Of a stretch of 64,000 nucleotides of DNA, positions 10,988-20,978 are shown in pieces. The DNA comes from Leptospira biflexa serovar Patoc strain 'Patoc 1 (Paris)' (GTDB lineage Bacteria; Spirochaetota; Leptospiria; Leptospirales; Leptospiraceae), in the NCBI RefSeq assembly GCF_000017685.1, contig NC_010602.1, positions 1,443,501 to 1,507,500 on the forward strand, written 5' to 3'. Below the pieces are notes generated by a model that was given only the letters and a program-made list of their open reading frames with translations, ran no database searches and had not been told where the DNA came from. Within the stretch, counting starts at the first letter, position 1; the number at the start of each line of letters is the position of its first letter. A program made the translations under genes and the position numbers.

Positions 10988-12088
10988 TTGAATACAAAAC
11001 GAGTTGGTCAGATCCTAAGAGAAGCAAGAGAAGACAAAAAACTTTCTGTGAAAGATGTCGCAAAAGAAACAAACATAGCGGCAAAATACATCATCGCCTT
11101 AGAAACAGAAGATTATTCTCAGTTCCCAGCAGAAACCTTTGCCCTTGGTTTTTTAAAAAACTATGCCAGTTATTTAAAACTCGATACAGCCATGTTGCTC
11201 AATTTGTATCGCGGGGAACAAATCGAAGAATCACAAGCACCACTCGAAGAACTCACTCGTCCCACAACCACTCCCTTTAGTTTAGACCGCAATAAAATCA
11301 TAAGCCTCGTCTCCCTATTTTTATTTGTGATTTCCGCTTACATCATCTACATCAGTTTTGAAGACTCTGGATCCGTTTCTATGGATGAGGACAACACAGA
11401 AGTCAGCCAAAATGTGGAACAAACAAACAGTTCTGACATTCCTTCTGGTATCAATTTTGTCTCCCAAAGTGTTCCGGAAAATGCAAGTGTTCCCTTTATC
11501 CTCACAGAAGACCGTGGTGTGAGTTTTAGTGTGAACAACCAACAATGTAAAATGTTCATCAAAGGTGTTTCCAATGGAAAGGCCAATCTTGGTTTCAATA
11601 TCTTCCCTGAAAAAAATGTATATTTTTTCCAAACAGCAGAGGGCGAAGAAACCATCCTTTCTTATAAAATTGAAGAATTGGCATCCCTACGTCGTGATAT
11701 CCGAGTGGTGACCCAAGCTGTCACAGAGAAATCGGCAAAAGTCCTTGTGACCTTAAAAGAAGAAAGGGAAGGTGTGGCTGTGAAATCTCCTGTAGGAGAT
11801 GTTCCGATCCAAGTCACATTGTTTTTTTCCAAACCAAGTTATGTTGAATTTGTATTGGATGGCCAAATGGGTGAGAGAGGTCTCGTTTCTGCAGGTGAAG
11901 TGAAACACTTAGAAGCACGTGACCGTCTTGAAATCAAAGTGGGAGACGGGGGAGCTGTGGAGATGGTCCAAAATGGAAAAGAACGAGTGGTTCTTGGAAA
12001 ACCAGGAAAACTTGTGAAAAAAATCTTCATCCGCAAACCAAACCCATATGATTCCACACAATCCATCATTGGAGAGTTAGGCGAATAA
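10988..12088 (+). CDS. RodZ-like helix-turn-helix membrane protein
   Basis: I place the start at TTG 10988 because AGAGGAG lies exactly six bases upstream; no ATG fits. The 366-residue product has a Cro/C1-type helix-turn-helix (residues 4-65, [19 protein letters not shown]), then a linker, one membrane helix (about 104-124) and an extracytoplasmic part. This is the RodZ layout: in other bacteria the HTH domain binds MreB and links the cytoskeleton to wall synthesis. The C-terminal part (DUF4115-like position) is poorly conserved. It lies 19 bases after the LolA-like gene and shares one base with rimO. Confidence 0.8.
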   Translation: MNTKRVGQILREAREDKKLSVKDVAKETNIAAKYIIALETEDYSQFPAETFALGFLKNYASYLKLDTAMLLNLYRGEQIEESQAPLEELTRPTTTPFSLDRNKIISLVSLFLFVISAYIIYISFEDSGSVSMDEDNTEVSQNVEQTNSSDIPSGINFVSQSVPENASVPFILTEDRGVSFSVNNQQCKMFIKGVSNGKANLGFNIFPEKNVYFFQTAEGEETILSYKIEELASLRRDIRVVTQAVTEKSAKVLVTLKEEREGVAVKSPVGDVPIQVTLFFSKPSYVEFVLDGQMGERGLVSAGEVKHLEARDRLEIKVGDGGAVEMVQNGKERVVLGKPGKLVKKIFIRKPNPYDSTQSIIGELGE

Positions 12089-13434
12089 TGCCGAAGTCTT
12101 TGGAAAACACAAACGAAACACCCAAGTCGTTTTTCATTACAACACTTGGATGCCCAAAAAACACTGTGGATTCAATGGCCATGCACCAGTCCTTATTAAA
12201 AGAAGGACTACTTCCGGCAGCAGGCCCCGAAGCAAGTGATTTTCATTTAGTGAATACATGTACCTTTATCCAAGATGCTACCAAAGAAACCATCCAAACC
12301 ATTCTCGATTCCATTGACATTAAAAAACAAAATAAACAAAAGTTAGTTGTTGTTGGATGTTTTGCAGAACGTGCGGGAAAAGAAATTTCTGACGATCTAC
12401 CAGAGGTGGATCTCCATTTCGGAACAGGAAAATACGACAAAGCAGGGGAAATTTTACGAAAAAATTTCCCTCTAGAATTCAAAGACTTAACCGAATTCAA
12501 CGAAGACCTTCTCGAAAGGCTTACGACAAGTAAAGGAATTGAAAACTATTCCAAACCATATTCGTATGTGAAAATTTCAGATGGTTGCAATCGGGGTTGT
12601 CATTTTTGTATCATACCGAATTTACGAGGGAAATACAGAGACACAGATTCGAATGATGTCTTAGAACAAACAAAACTGGCGGTAAAAGCCGGTTCCAAAG
12701 AAATTTGCCTCGTCTCCCAAGACACTGTATTTTATGGCAAAGACACTGACAAACTGATGGATTTGGTTCGTTCTGTTGCCGCTGTGGAAGGGCTTGAAAT
12801 CTTACGACTCCTCTATTTGTATCCTGATAAAAAAACAGAAAAGTTACTCGATTTGTACAGAGAAATTCCTAAAATTGCTCCGTATTTGGAAAGTCCCTTG
12901 CAACACGTTTCTAAATCTGTTTTAAAATCCATGAACCGCACTGGTGATTATGAATTCTTTAAATCCCTATTCCAAAAAGCAAGGGACATCCGTCCTGATT
13001 TAGAAATCCGCACTTCGTTCATCCTTGGATTTCCTGGGGAAACCATGGAAGATGTCGAAGAGATCATTCGATTTGTGGAAGATGTGAAACCTGAGAAAGT
13101 CAATTTGTTTCCCTACTCTCCCCAAGAGGGAACAAAGGGTGCTACGATGGACGGCCAATTGAAGGACAAAGAGATTGCACGCCGCGTGAACCTTGTAAGG
13201 GAAGCCTATCTTGGAACCTTAAAGACCATCCACCAAAACCGAATTGGCAAAATTTACCCTTGTGTCGTAGATGAAGTGTTAGACGATGGAGCCATTGTCC
13301 GCCGCCTCCAAGATGCACCTGAAATCGATGAGGTTGTCTATGTCGAAACGAAGGATTTAAAACTGGGCCAATTTGGAAAGGTCAGAGTGGATTCGTTTTA
13401 TGAACTGGATATGTCAGGGACTTGGGTGGATTAG
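12088..13434 (+). CDS. rimO: Ribosomal protein S12 methylthiotransferase RimO
   Basis: RimO is a radical-SAM enzyme with two 4Fe-4S clusters that adds a methylthio group to an Asp of ribosomal protein S12. The 448 residues show the N-terminal cluster cysteines (TLGCPKNTVDS near 20, NTCTFI near 55, VVGCFAERA near 90), the radical-SAM motif DGCNRGCHFC near 167-175, and a C-terminal TRAM domain. GCPKN and the LPEVD segment separate it from the tRNA-modifying MiaB. The ATG overlaps the RodZ-like stop by one base, which suggests coupling. Confidence 0.94.
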   Translation: MPKSLENTNETPKSFFITTLGCPKNTVDSMAMHQSLLKEGLLPAAGPEASDFHLVNTCTFIQDATKETIQTILDSIDIKKQNKQKLVVVGCFAERAGKEISDDLPEVDLHFGTGKYDKAGEILRKNFPLEFKDLTEFNEDLLERLTTSKGIENYSKPYSYVKISDGCNRGCHFCIIPNLRGKYRDTDSNDVLEQTKLAVKAGSKEICLVSQDTVFYGKDTDKLMDLVRSVAAVEGLEILRLLYLYPDKKTEKLLDLYREIPKIAPYLESPLQHVSKSVLKSMNRTGDYEFFKSLFQKARDIRPDLEIRTSFILGFPGETMEDVEEIIRFVEDVKPEKVNLFPYSPQEGTKGATMDGQLKDKEIARRVNLVREAYLGTLKTIHQNRIGKIYPCVVDEVLDDGAIVRRLQDAPEIDEVVYVETKDLKLGQFGKVRVDSFYELDMSGTWVD

Positions 13435-14180
13435 TGGAAGATTGGAAAACCATTGCCAATATCCCAAACCTACTCACGGTTCTTAGGGTTCTTGCCTTAC
13501 CGTTTTTTATCTTTGCCTTATTCCAAAAAGAATGGGAATACCAAATTTTTGCCTTTGTGATATTTGCACTCGCTTCCCTTACCGATTTAGTCGATGGGTA
13601 TTTGGCACGGAAATGGAACCAACAAACCGAATTCGGAAAATTCCTCGACCCACTCGCCGATAAGTTTTTGGTCATTGGATGTTTTGTTACCTTTTTATTC
13701 ATCCACGAACCGATTGAAGTTTGGATTGTAGTTCTCATCGTCGGCCGGGATATGCTCATCACCTTCCTTCGTTACATTGCCGTTCGCTCAGGCAATAGCC
13801 TACGTACTACCATGATGGGAAAAGTCAAAACGGCTTTCCAGATGGGAGCCATTCTCATCATCCTTGTTGTGTTTATGCTCATCTCAGGAAAACGCCGTGC
13901 CATGATCAATGAAACCTATGCCTTGGGAAAACTCGCTGGTCTTTCGACTTTGGAGGTGGCTTCCCAAAATGTGTATGAGTTTTATACTTTAGTGAAAACG
14001 TCTGAGACTTTGAGTTTCAAAGATTTTTTTGATTCCATTGCTTCTTTTGTTCCTTATTTTGGAATGTTTTTTACCACTTTCATCACTGTGATTTCTGGCC
14101 TTCGTTATATCGTGACCAATTACCAACTATTAACCTTTTCCAATCTCAAAAGGATTTTTTATGACCGCTCCCACAATTAA
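13434..14180 (+). CDS. pgsA: CDP-diacylglycerol-glycerol-3-phosphate 3-phosphatidyltransferase
   Basis: PgsA makes phosphatidylglycerol phosphate from CDP-diacylglycerol and glycerol-3-phosphate in the inner membrane. The CDP-alcohol phosphotransferase motif is complete: DGYLARKW, then G eight residues on, then DPLADK (about residues 60-82). The product is about 248 residues, longer than the usual 180-200. The extra part is a hydrophilic and then membrane-spanning stretch after residue 140. I chose the GTG at 13434, which overlaps the rimO stop by one base; a TTG at 13422 is the alternative. It overlaps trpD by 20 bases. Confidence 0.88.
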   Translation: MEDWKTIANIPNLLTVLRVLALPFFIFALFQKEWEYQIFAFVIFALASLTDLVDGYLARKWNQQTEFGKFLDPLADKFLVIGCFVTFLFIHEPIEVWIVVLIVGRDMLITFLRYIAVRSGNSLRTTMMGKVKTAFQMGAILIILVVFMLISGKRRAMINETYALGKLAGLSTLEVASQNVYEFYTLVKTSETLSFKDFFDSIASFVPYFGMFFTTFITVISGLRYIVTNYQLLTFSNLKRIFYDRSHN

Positions 14181-15189
14181 AGAAATCCTCCACCAAGTGG
14201 TGGCGGGACACCATTTGGTGGAAACGCACGCCGAATTCTTTTTGAATGAAGTAATGGATGGAAACGTCGCAGAACCCGTGCTTGCTTCTTTTCTCACAGC
14301 GATGAAAATGAAAGGGGAAACGACGGACGAATTGTACGGCTTTGTCCGTGCGATGCGTCATCATGCGATCAAACCAAAAAGCAGTTTCGGTTTTGATTTT
14401 TTGGATACCTGTGGGACGGGGGGAGATGGAAAGGGGACTTTGAATGTGTCCACTCTTTCGGCTCTGACTCTTGCCAGTCTTGGCCACAAGGTTGCCAAAC
14501 ATGGAAACCGGTCAGTTTCTTCTCTTTCGGGAAGTTCTGACATCCTTTCGGGACTCGGATACCCTTTGGAACGAACCCATGAGGAATCTGAATCAGAATT
14601 TGTCAAAACGGGATTTGTGTTTTTATTTGCACCGTCTTGGCACCCTGCGATGAAGTATGCGGGACCTGTTCGGGCTGCCCTCGGTTTTCGCACTTTTTTT
14701 AATTTGATCGGACCACTTTCCAACCCATTTGCACCCACCCACCAAATTGTGGGGGTCTATGACCGCTCCCTTTGTTTGCCAATGGCAGAGATTTTAGGGA
14801 AATTGGGTTTGAAACAAGCCATCGTTTGCCATTCAGAAGATGGTTTGGATGAGTTTTCCATTTTTGAACCGACAAACTACGCCCATTTTGACGGAAAGAC
14901 CACTAAAGAACTGCGATTTGATCCGAAGGGACTGAATTTGGCCCCCCGGGAACTCGATCGAAATACAGTGTTCTCTTCTTCGAAAGAAGGAGCCGAGGCA
15001 CTGTTTCGGGCCGTTCTGGAACCGAGTGAACCGACGGGTGGCACGGCGATGGTTGCTCTGAACGCGGGTGTGTCTCTGTTTTTACTCGGTGCGGTGAAAG
15101 ACATTCCTTCCGGGTATGAAATCGCCAAAGAAGCTCTACTTACGAAAAAAGTTCTCCGATTCGTTCGTGAAACATTGAATTTAAGATAA
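14161..15189 (+). CDS. trpD: Anthranilate phosphoribosyltransferase
   Basis: TrpD joins anthranilate to PRPP, the second step of tryptophan synthesis. The 342 residues contain the PRPP-binding CGTGGDGKGTLNVST motif near residue 83, KHGNRSVSSLSGSSD near 113, and the AALGFRTFFNLIGPLSNP motif near 175, all intact. The start lies 20 bases inside pgsA, behind an AGGA box. No other trp gene is adjacent, so the gene is separated from the rest of the pathway. Confidence 0.95.
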   Translation: MTAPTIKEILHQVVAGHHLVETHAEFFLNEVMDGNVAEPVLASFLTAMKMKGETTDELYGFVRAMRHHAIKPKSSFGFDFLDTCGTGGDGKGTLNVSTLSALTLASLGHKVAKHGNRSVSSLSGSSDILSGLGYPLERTHEESESEFVKTGFVFLFAPSWHPAMKYAGPVRAALGFRTFFNLIGPLSNPFAPTHQIVGVYDRSLCLPMAEILGKLGLKQAIVCHSEDGLDEFSIFEPTNYAHFDGKTTKELRFDPKGLNLAPRELDRNTVFSSSKEGAEALFRAVLEPSEPTGGTAMVALNAGVSLFLLGAVKDIPSGYEIAKEALLTKKVLRFVRETLNLR

Positions 15190-15215
15190 GGCCTGCAAAC
15201 ATTGGATAAATAGCT

Positions 15216-15539
15216 ATGCTCAATTTAGAATTTTTAACTTCACAATTCCTAATCCTTGCCCAAGAAGAGGGTGCAAAGTCCTCTCTTCAGTCACTCATCA
15301 TCATTCCGATCATGCTTGTCGCAATGTACTTTCTTGTGATCCTTCCGAACAAAAAAGAAGAGAAAAAAAGAAAAGAAATGATCGGTAACTTACAAAAGGG
15401 TGATACCGTCGTTACGAGTAGTGGCCTTCACGGTAAAATTGTCGAATTCAAAGACAATAACGAAACCGTAGTACTCAGTGTATCTGCCAATACGAATGTA
15501 ACTTTTGATACAAGTGCCATTCTAAAGAAAAAAGTCTAA
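15216..15539 (+). CDS. yajC: Preprotein translocase subunit YajC
   Basis: YajC is a small inner-membrane protein of the SecDF-YajC accessory complex. The 107 residues have an N-terminal membrane helix (residues 25-45, ending MYFLVILPNKKEEKKRKE) followed by the cytoplasmic domain with LQKGDTVVTSSGLHGKIVE. It heads the yajC - unknown - secD - secF operon with one-base spacing to the next gene. Confidence 0.95.
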   Translation: MLNLEFLTSQFLILAQEEGAKSSLQSLIIIPIMLVAMYFLVILPNKKEEKKRKEMIGNLQKGDTVVTSSGLHGKIVEFKDNNETVVLSVSANTNVTFDTSAILKKKV

Positions 15540-15540
15540 G

Positions 15541-16170
15541 ATGAAACATTTCTTCTTTTTACTTCTGATTGTTTTGTTTTCGACCTCCCTCTTTGCGCAA
15601 GAGGGTTTGGATTTTTTGGACAAGGTGAATGATAAACCAAAATCCACCACCAAACCCAAAGAAGACACGGTTCAATCTCCCACCAAAAAACAAAACAATG
15701 TAGTATCGACAACTGGTACCACATCTGGTAAAAAGAAGAGATCCAAAAAGAAATCAAAACAGAACCAACTCACGACAGAAACTCTCCCACAAAACAACAA
15801 TTTTGTGAACGCACAAAATGTGAATCCAGTAGTGAACGATAAATCTCTGAATCTTGTGGATAAACAACCCGTGCTAGTGGAAGAAGAGGAAGTGGTTTCG
15901 AATGCGTTCTGGATGGATTCACAGGTCACTGCTGAACCCGTAGGCCTTCCTGGTTTTAGTGGAGACTTAAAAATTGGGAACAAAGAAATTTCTAACCCTG
16001 GATCGGAAACTAATGTTTCCAAAGATTCAGGAAAATCATTCTTTAGTTTTTCTGATTTTTTTGCTAAATACAAAAAAGCGATGATGATCCTCGGTATCAT
16101 CATCCTCTTTGCTTTTTACAGACTTAGATCCGCACGTCCTGGCTCTAGCAGCCGTTCTTATAGAAGATAA
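15541..16170 (+). CDS. Unknown membrane protein in the secDF operon
   Basis: I do not recognise a family. The 209-residue product has a cleavable signal peptide (FLLLIVLFSTSLFAQ), a long Lys/Thr/Ser/Asn-rich low-complexity middle part (residues 30-165) and one C-terminal membrane helix (MMILGIIILFAFYRLR, near 178-195) with a basic tail. This predicts a periplasmic, largely disordered protein anchored at its C-terminus. It sits one base after yajC and 21 bases before secD, so it is very likely a lineage-specific partner of the Sec accessory complex; that is inference from context. Confidence 0.8.
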   Translation: MKHFFFLLLIVLFSTSLFAQEGLDFLDKVNDKPKSTTKPKEDTVQSPTKKQNNVVSTTGTTSGKKKRSKKKSKQNQLTTETLPQNNNFVNAQNVNPVVNDKSLNLVDKQPVLVEEEEVVSNAFWMDSQVTAEPVGLPGFSGDLKIGNKEISNPGSETNVSKDSGKSFFSFSDFFAKYKKAMMILGIIILFAFYRLRSARPGSSSRSYRR

Positions 16171-16191
16171 AATTTTTAGGAGCAAACCAAC

Positions 16192-18126
16192 TTGCAATCG
16201 TATCGACTCTTACTTCTACCATTTTTCATATTAGTGGTATCCTTTACCATTTTGTATCCTAATTTTGCCGACCGAACTTTAAAAGTAGTCGTGAGAGAGG
16301 ATGTATATTCCCTACCCGAAGCGGAACAAAAAACAGTCGTAGGTGGACTCTTTGAACGTTGGGAAAACGATTATGGAAAAAGTTCAGGTTGGACCATCGA
16401 ACCAAAAGGTACGCTCCCTCCGAAAGAAAATCCATTTTATACTGTGAAGGGAAGGTTCATCACTTCTGCTAAAATCAACCAAATTTCTCAAGAGAACCAA
16501 AGTTTGGTGAATGAAGGCAAAAACAAATTGGAGCCAACTTGGATCGAAGATATGATCCGTGGTGGTAAGTCCTTGTCCATCAAACTGGGTCTCGACCTAC
16601 AAGGTGGAATGCGAGTGGTGCTCAAAGGTGATTTCGAAGATTACACTGCCAAACTCCGAGACCTGTATGCAAAAGAAATCGCAGAACTCAATTTAACTTT
16701 GAACAATCCATTGGCAAAACCAGAAGAGAAGGAAAAAGCACAAAATCGTCTTTCGGAAATCGAATCCAGTTTTGACCTTTCACCAATGCGTAAGATTGTT
16801 GAGTTAGAAAAGGCAAAGATGATTATCGACAATCGTCTTACGACTCAAAACCTTACAGAGCCTCAGGTGAGAATCCAAAAGGAACAAGATGCTATCGAAG
16901 TCTCGCTCCCAGGTGTTTCCAACTCAGCGGCGATCTTAGAAATTTTACAAAATACAGAAACTGTCGAATACCGATTAGAAGAACCAAATTCTTTTACTTA
17001 TAAAAAAATCATAAGCGATAGTGAAAGTCGACTGATGGACCTTGGGCAAAGGGAAAAAACAGATATATTCCTCTTCCAAGAACTTGTGAAAAACAAAGCG
17101 GGGAAAAAAGCCCAAGATGAATTTTTAGCTGGGCTCGAAAAAAAATACAATATTCCCAAAGACTACAAAGTGTATGCAATGTGGGCCCGTGGTAATTCTG
17201 CCAAGTCAACCTTACTCCCTAGGAGTTTTGTTGTCCTCGAAAGAAAAATCGCTCTTTCAGGGAATGATATGACCAATGCACAACCATCTTATAATTCCAA
17301 CTCATATGGATGGATGGTTAGTTTTACTTTAACTCCCAATGGTGCTGAGAAATTTTTTGATTTAACCTCAGAAAATCGAGGTCGTAACCTAGCCATTGTT
17401 TGGGGTGACAAAGTGATCTCCAATCCTGTGATCAATGACCCAATCGCTGGTGGTCGTGCCGAAATTTCAGGAAGTTTTTCTGAACAAGAAGCCATTCGTT
17501 TGGCAAACGTAATCTCAGAAGGTGCACTTCCCATTCCACTTTCGGTGCTCGAAATGCGTTTCATTGGACCTACTCTTGGGATTGAATCCATTGAAGTCGG
17601 TGTAAAGGCAGTGGCAATTGGATTTTTTCTCGTGATGGTTTATATGATCCTATACTACCGGTTAGGTGGTTTGATTGCAGACTTATCCTTACTTGTAAAC
17701 ATCATCATTTTGGCAGCACTTCTCACTTTGATGGATTTTACTCTGACCTTACCAGGGATTGCGGGGATTATCTTAACTGCTGGTATGGCAGTTGATGCGA
17801 ACGTCATCATTTACGAAAGGATCAGAGAGGAAATTGAAGAAGGGCGCGCTTTGTCCATTGCTGTCACGAGAGGTTTTGAAAATGCATTCTGGACAATTAT
17901 GGATGCAAACGTCACAACACTCATCGCAGGGATTTTAATGATCCGACTTGGAAACGGACCAATCAAAGGTTTTGCGATCACTCTTTGTTGGGGGATTGTG
18001 ACGACTCTTTTCACTTCCTTATTTTTGTCTCGTTTGTTTATGGAACTGACTGTAAACCGATTCGGAGTCCACCATTTGAACCTAAGACCTTTTTTCTTTG
18101 GTAAAAAAGAGGGTAAACATGTATAA
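16192..18126 (+). CDS. secD: Protein translocase subunit SecD
   Basis: SecD with SecF uses the proton gradient to complete protein export. The 644-residue product starts with a membrane helix, has a large periplasmic P1 region (residues 25-450) and five C-terminal helices. SIKLGLDLQGGMRVVLKG near residue 125 is the SecD signature (D4-like motif), and ITAGMAVDANVIIYERIREE near 530 is the conserved membrane motif containing the key Asp. The start is TTG 16192, supported by AGGAG nine bases upstream. It is longer than usual because of coiled, charged inserts near residues 150-230. Confidence 0.95.
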   Translation: MQSYRLLLLPFFILVVSFTILYPNFADRTLKVVVREDVYSLPEAEQKTVVGGLFERWENDYGKSSGWTIEPKGTLPPKENPFYTVKGRFITSAKINQISQENQSLVNEGKNKLEPTWIEDMIRGGKSLSIKLGLDLQGGMRVVLKGDFEDYTAKLRDLYAKEIAELNLTLNNPLAKPEEKEKAQNRLSEIESSFDLSPMRKIVELEKAKMIIDNRLTTQNLTEPQVRIQKEQDAIEVSLPGVSNSAAILEILQNTETVEYRLEEPNSFTYKKIISDSESRLMDLGQREKTDIFLFQELVKNKAGKKAQDEFLAGLEKKYNIPKDYKVYAMWARGNSAKSTLLPRSFVVLERKIALSGNDMTNAQPSYNSNSYGWMVSFTLTPNGAEKFFDLTSENRGRNLAIVWGDKVISNPVINDPIAGGRAEISGSFSEQEAIRLANVISEGALPIPLSVLEMRFIGPTLGIESIEVGVKAVAIGFFLVMVYMILYYRLGGLIADLSLLVNIIILAALLTLMDFTLTLPGIAGIILTAGMAVDANVIIYERIREEIEEGRALSIAVTRGFENAFWTIMDANVTTLIAGILMIRLGNGPIKGFAITLCWGIVTTLFTSLFLSRLFMELTVNRFGVHHLNLRPFFFGKKEGKHV

Positions 18127-19057
18127 TATCAACTTCACTAAGTATAAATACTTCACGTTAAGCATTTCCTTTTTGGTAATTGTTTTTGGATTTGTTGTCA
18201 CATTTTCCAAGTATGGTGGGTTTGCTCACTCATTGGATTTTAACGGTGGCCTTCGAACCGTAGTAGAACTTCCGAAAGACAAATCACGCACTGACTTAGA
18301 ATCTTATTTCCAATCGAAAAAAATTGAAGCAGTTGTCATCTTACTAGAAAAAGAGAAAAACATTTTTCAATTGGATGTGGGGCTTGGTTCTCTTTCCACG
18401 ATAGAAACACTCTACAAAGAAATCCCAGAAGAAAAAAGGGAAACTTCTACATCTGCCATTGACAGGTTTGTACAATTGCTTCGTTTTGAATTCAGTCTTC
18501 CAAAAGAAAAAGTCCTTTCGGCAGACCAAGTGGGAGCTGTTGTTGGTGGGGAACTCACAGAAGTAGGGATCACACTTCTACTCACAACACTTGGAATCAT
18601 TCTTTTGTATCTAAGCATTCGGTCTCAGTTTAAATTTGCGCTCGCATCCGCTATCGCACTCGTGCATGATATTTTGATGACACTTGCATTGATCGGATTT
18701 TTACAAATCAAACCAAGTGTTCCCATCATTGCCGCTCTTCTTACTTTGCTTGGGTATTCGATTAATGATAAAATTGTGGTATTTGATCGGATTCGGGAAA
18801 ATGCTCATGGAAAAGACAACCTTGCCCTTTCCAATATCATCAATGTTTCGATTTCACAAACTTTGGGAAGGACCATCAATACTTCCTTCACTACCATGAT
18901 TTCTGTTGTGGCAATCATTGTGGGTGGAGCGGCGGAATTGTATGACTTTGCGTTCATTTTGCTCTTTGGTGTCATTGTCGGAACCTATTCTTCCATTTAC
19001 ATTGCAGCACCTATTTCTGAGATCTACGACCGACTCAGGAAAAAAAGATTCGCATAA
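18119..19057 (+). CDS. secF: Protein translocase subunit SecF
   Basis: SecF forms the second half of the SecDF export motor. The 312-residue protein has six membrane helices, the first periplasmic motif SLDFNGGLRTVVELP near residue 40, and GYSINDKIVVFDRIRENAH near residue 220. The ATG at 18119 overlaps the secD stop by eight bases, so translation is likely coupled. A longer frame from 18098 lies inside secD and is not needed. Confidence 0.95.
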   Translation: MYNINFTKYKYFTLSISFLVIVFGFVVTFSKYGGFAHSLDFNGGLRTVVELPKDKSRTDLESYFQSKKIEAVVILLEKEKNIFQLDVGLGSLSTIETLYKEIPEEKRETSTSAIDRFVQLLRFEFSLPKEKVLSADQVGAVVGGELTEVGITLLLTTLGIILLYLSIRSQFKFALASAIALVHDILMTLALIGFLQIKPSVPIIAALLTLLGYSINDKIVVFDRIRENAHGKDNLALSNIINVSISQTLGRTINTSFTTMISVVAIIVGGAAELYDFAFILLFGVIVGTYSSIYIAAPISEIYDRLRKKRFA

Positions 19058-19067
19058 CGAAAATTTG

Positions 19068-20360
19068 ATGGATGTAGAGAAAAGGAAGGAACTTTATTCT
19101 CTGCATTCCCTTCTTGGGTTTCTTGCCATGGGTAAAACTGGCGGGAACCCACCTGTTTCTGCTGTTCTTACAAACTCCATTGGAGAGCCAATCGAAAAGG
19201 CCCACACCCAAGGTTATGGCGGAAATCATGCCGAAAGGGAATTGTATTCGTTAGTCGAACAAAAACATTCCCATTCCCAAATCCAAACTGACGAAAATTC
19301 CCTTTCCGATACCATTCTATCGGTGAGTCTCGAGCCCTGTACCCATTTTGGGAAAACACCACCTTGCCGTGATTTGGTGCTCCAACACAAACCAAAAGAA
19401 CTCCTACTCGGTTGGAAAGATCCGAATCCCATGGTCCAATCGGGAGACTGGAAACTGTATTTGGAACAGGGAACCAAGGTAAGGTTGGATCCAATGCTTG
19501 CAAATACCTCACTTCCATATTTGCAAGGGTTTTTGAAACGAATGCAAACAGGGAAACCATGGGTTTGGATCAAATCAGCGACTAGCACAGAAGGAAATTA
19601 CGTTTCCAAATCCTTCACAAAAGAAAGGGTGAGTTCTATAGAAATGGATTTGTATTTGCAATTGCTTCGCGCAAAATTTGATGCCGTTGCCGTTGGACCC
19701 AATACAACAAAAGTCGATGAACCTTCCTTACACTTTCGGATCACAGAAGAGATGATCCAATCCGTAGCACCTTGCAAAAGAGAAACGGAGCTGGTCCCTT
19801 TTTTTGAGGCGGCAACCAATCTCTTTTCTTCCCTTTGTCGATGGACAAAAGAGAGTGTTACGATCCATCAATTGGAAGAGGAACGATACCAACCCTACCG
19901 GGTTTTTGTTTTGGATCCGAATCGAATGCCAAGTGATCATTTTTTTACCAAACAAAGGGAACTGAATGAACGATTGGGAAAAAAACTTTGTCTTTTTTTT
20001 CTCCTTACCAATTCCATAAAAAAGAAAGACAACTTGTTTGGGATCTCTAGTCAAATGAAGGAAACATTGGAATCACTTTCGAACACTCACCTGATCTCAG
20101 TCAACCAGGATGAAGGGGATTTGTTTCTGAAGACACTTGGTAAATTGGGGATCAATACCTTGTTATGTGAGGCGGGAAGTTTTTTCCCAAATTTTCTAAA
20201 AGAAAGTTTCACTGACGAAGATTGTACTTTAGAGATTCGTAATCATAAAAAATCCATTCCTGACGGAATCCCTTTTGATTTCATTCATGAACCAATTGTT
20301 TCGGAATTTAGGGTTGGTTCCAATTCTGTATTTTTTCGAAAAACAAATAGGAGAGGTTAA
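19068..20360 (+). CDS. ribD: Bifunctional riboflavin deaminase-reductase RibD
   Basis: RibD carries out the deaminase and reductase steps after GTP cyclohydrolase II. The deaminase half has NHAERELYS near residue 54 and SLEPCTHFGKTPPC near 86-99, giving the zinc ligands His, Cys, Cys and the catalytic Glu. The reductase half is recognisable from KPWVWIKSATSTEG and FDAVAVGPNTTKVDEPSL, but the usual EGG near its end appears as CEAGSFF and a long charged insert is present. At 430 residues it is longer than usual. It starts ten bases after secF and ends three bases before ribE. Confidence 0.88.
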   Translation: MDVEKRKELYSLHSLLGFLAMGKTGGNPPVSAVLTNSIGEPIEKAHTQGYGGNHAERELYSLVEQKHSHSQIQTDENSLSDTILSVSLEPCTHFGKTPPCRDLVLQHKPKELLLGWKDPNPMVQSGDWKLYLEQGTKVRLDPMLANTSLPYLQGFLKRMQTGKPWVWIKSATSTEGNYVSKSFTKERVSSIEMDLYLQLLRAKFDAVAVGPNTTKVDEPSLHFRITEEMIQSVAPCKRETELVPFFEAATNLFSSLCRWTKESVTIHQLEEERYQPYRVFVLDPNRMPSDHFFTKQRELNERLGKKLCLFFLLTNSIKKKDNLFGISSQMKETLESLSNTHLISVNQDEGDLFLKTLGKLGINTLLCEAGSFFPNFLKESFTDEDCTLEIRNHKKSIPDGIPFDFIHEPIVSEFRVGSNSVFFRKTNRRG

Positions 20361-20363
20361 TCT

Positions 20364-20966
20364 ATGTTCACTGGTCTTGTGGAAACACTTGGAAAAGTTG
20401 TCCAAATTGAACCGATTGACTCGGGAATCCAATTTACCATCCAAACGGAATGGGAAAATCCAGATTTGAAACTTGGTGACTCCATTGCCATCAACGGTGC
20501 CTGTATGACTGTTACCAAATTTTCCGATTTAGGGAATATATTCCAATTTTATGCATCTTTTAAGTCATTGGAACTTACCAACTTGTCTCGGTTAGGGGAG
20601 GGAACTCTTGTGAACTTAGAACGTGCTATGGCACTAGGGCAAAGGTTTGGTGGTCATATGGTCCAAGGCCATGTGGATGGAATGGCAAAAGTGGTCAGCC
20701 GTAAACAAATTGAAAATGAAGTAGAAGAGTTTTGGGTGGAAGTCCCAGAGGAACTTCGGAGATTTTTTGTCAAAAAAGGATCTGTGACCTTGGATGGAAT
20801 TAGCCTCACCGTTGTTGACGTGAAGGACGGTAACATCCAACTCATCCTCATTCCAGAAACGATGCAAAAAACAAATGCAAATACTTGGAAGAAAGACCAA
20901 CGACTGAATGTGGAAGTTGATGTCCTTGCCAAATACATAGAAAATTATTTAGCAGCGAGATCGTGA
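20364..20966 (+). CDS. ribE: Riboflavin synthase alpha chain
   Basis: Riboflavin synthase dismutates two lumazine molecules into riboflavin and a pyrimidine. The 200 residues hold the two homologous barrels: MFTGLVETLGKV at the start, NGACMTVTKF near residue 47, GGHMVQGHVDGMAKV near 97, and SVTLDGISLTVVD near 140. It is coupled to ribD (three-base gap). Confidence 0.95.
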   Translation: MFTGLVETLGKVVQIEPIDSGIQFTIQTEWENPDLKLGDSIAINGACMTVTKFSDLGNIFQFYASFKSLELTNLSRLGEGTLVNLERAMALGQRFGGHMVQGHVDGMAKVVSRKQIENEVEEFWVEVPEELRRFFVKKGSVTLDGISLTVVDVKDGNIQLILIPETMQKTNANTWKKDQRLNVEVDVLAKYIENYLAARS

Positions 20967-20978
20967 GGCAAAACCTAC

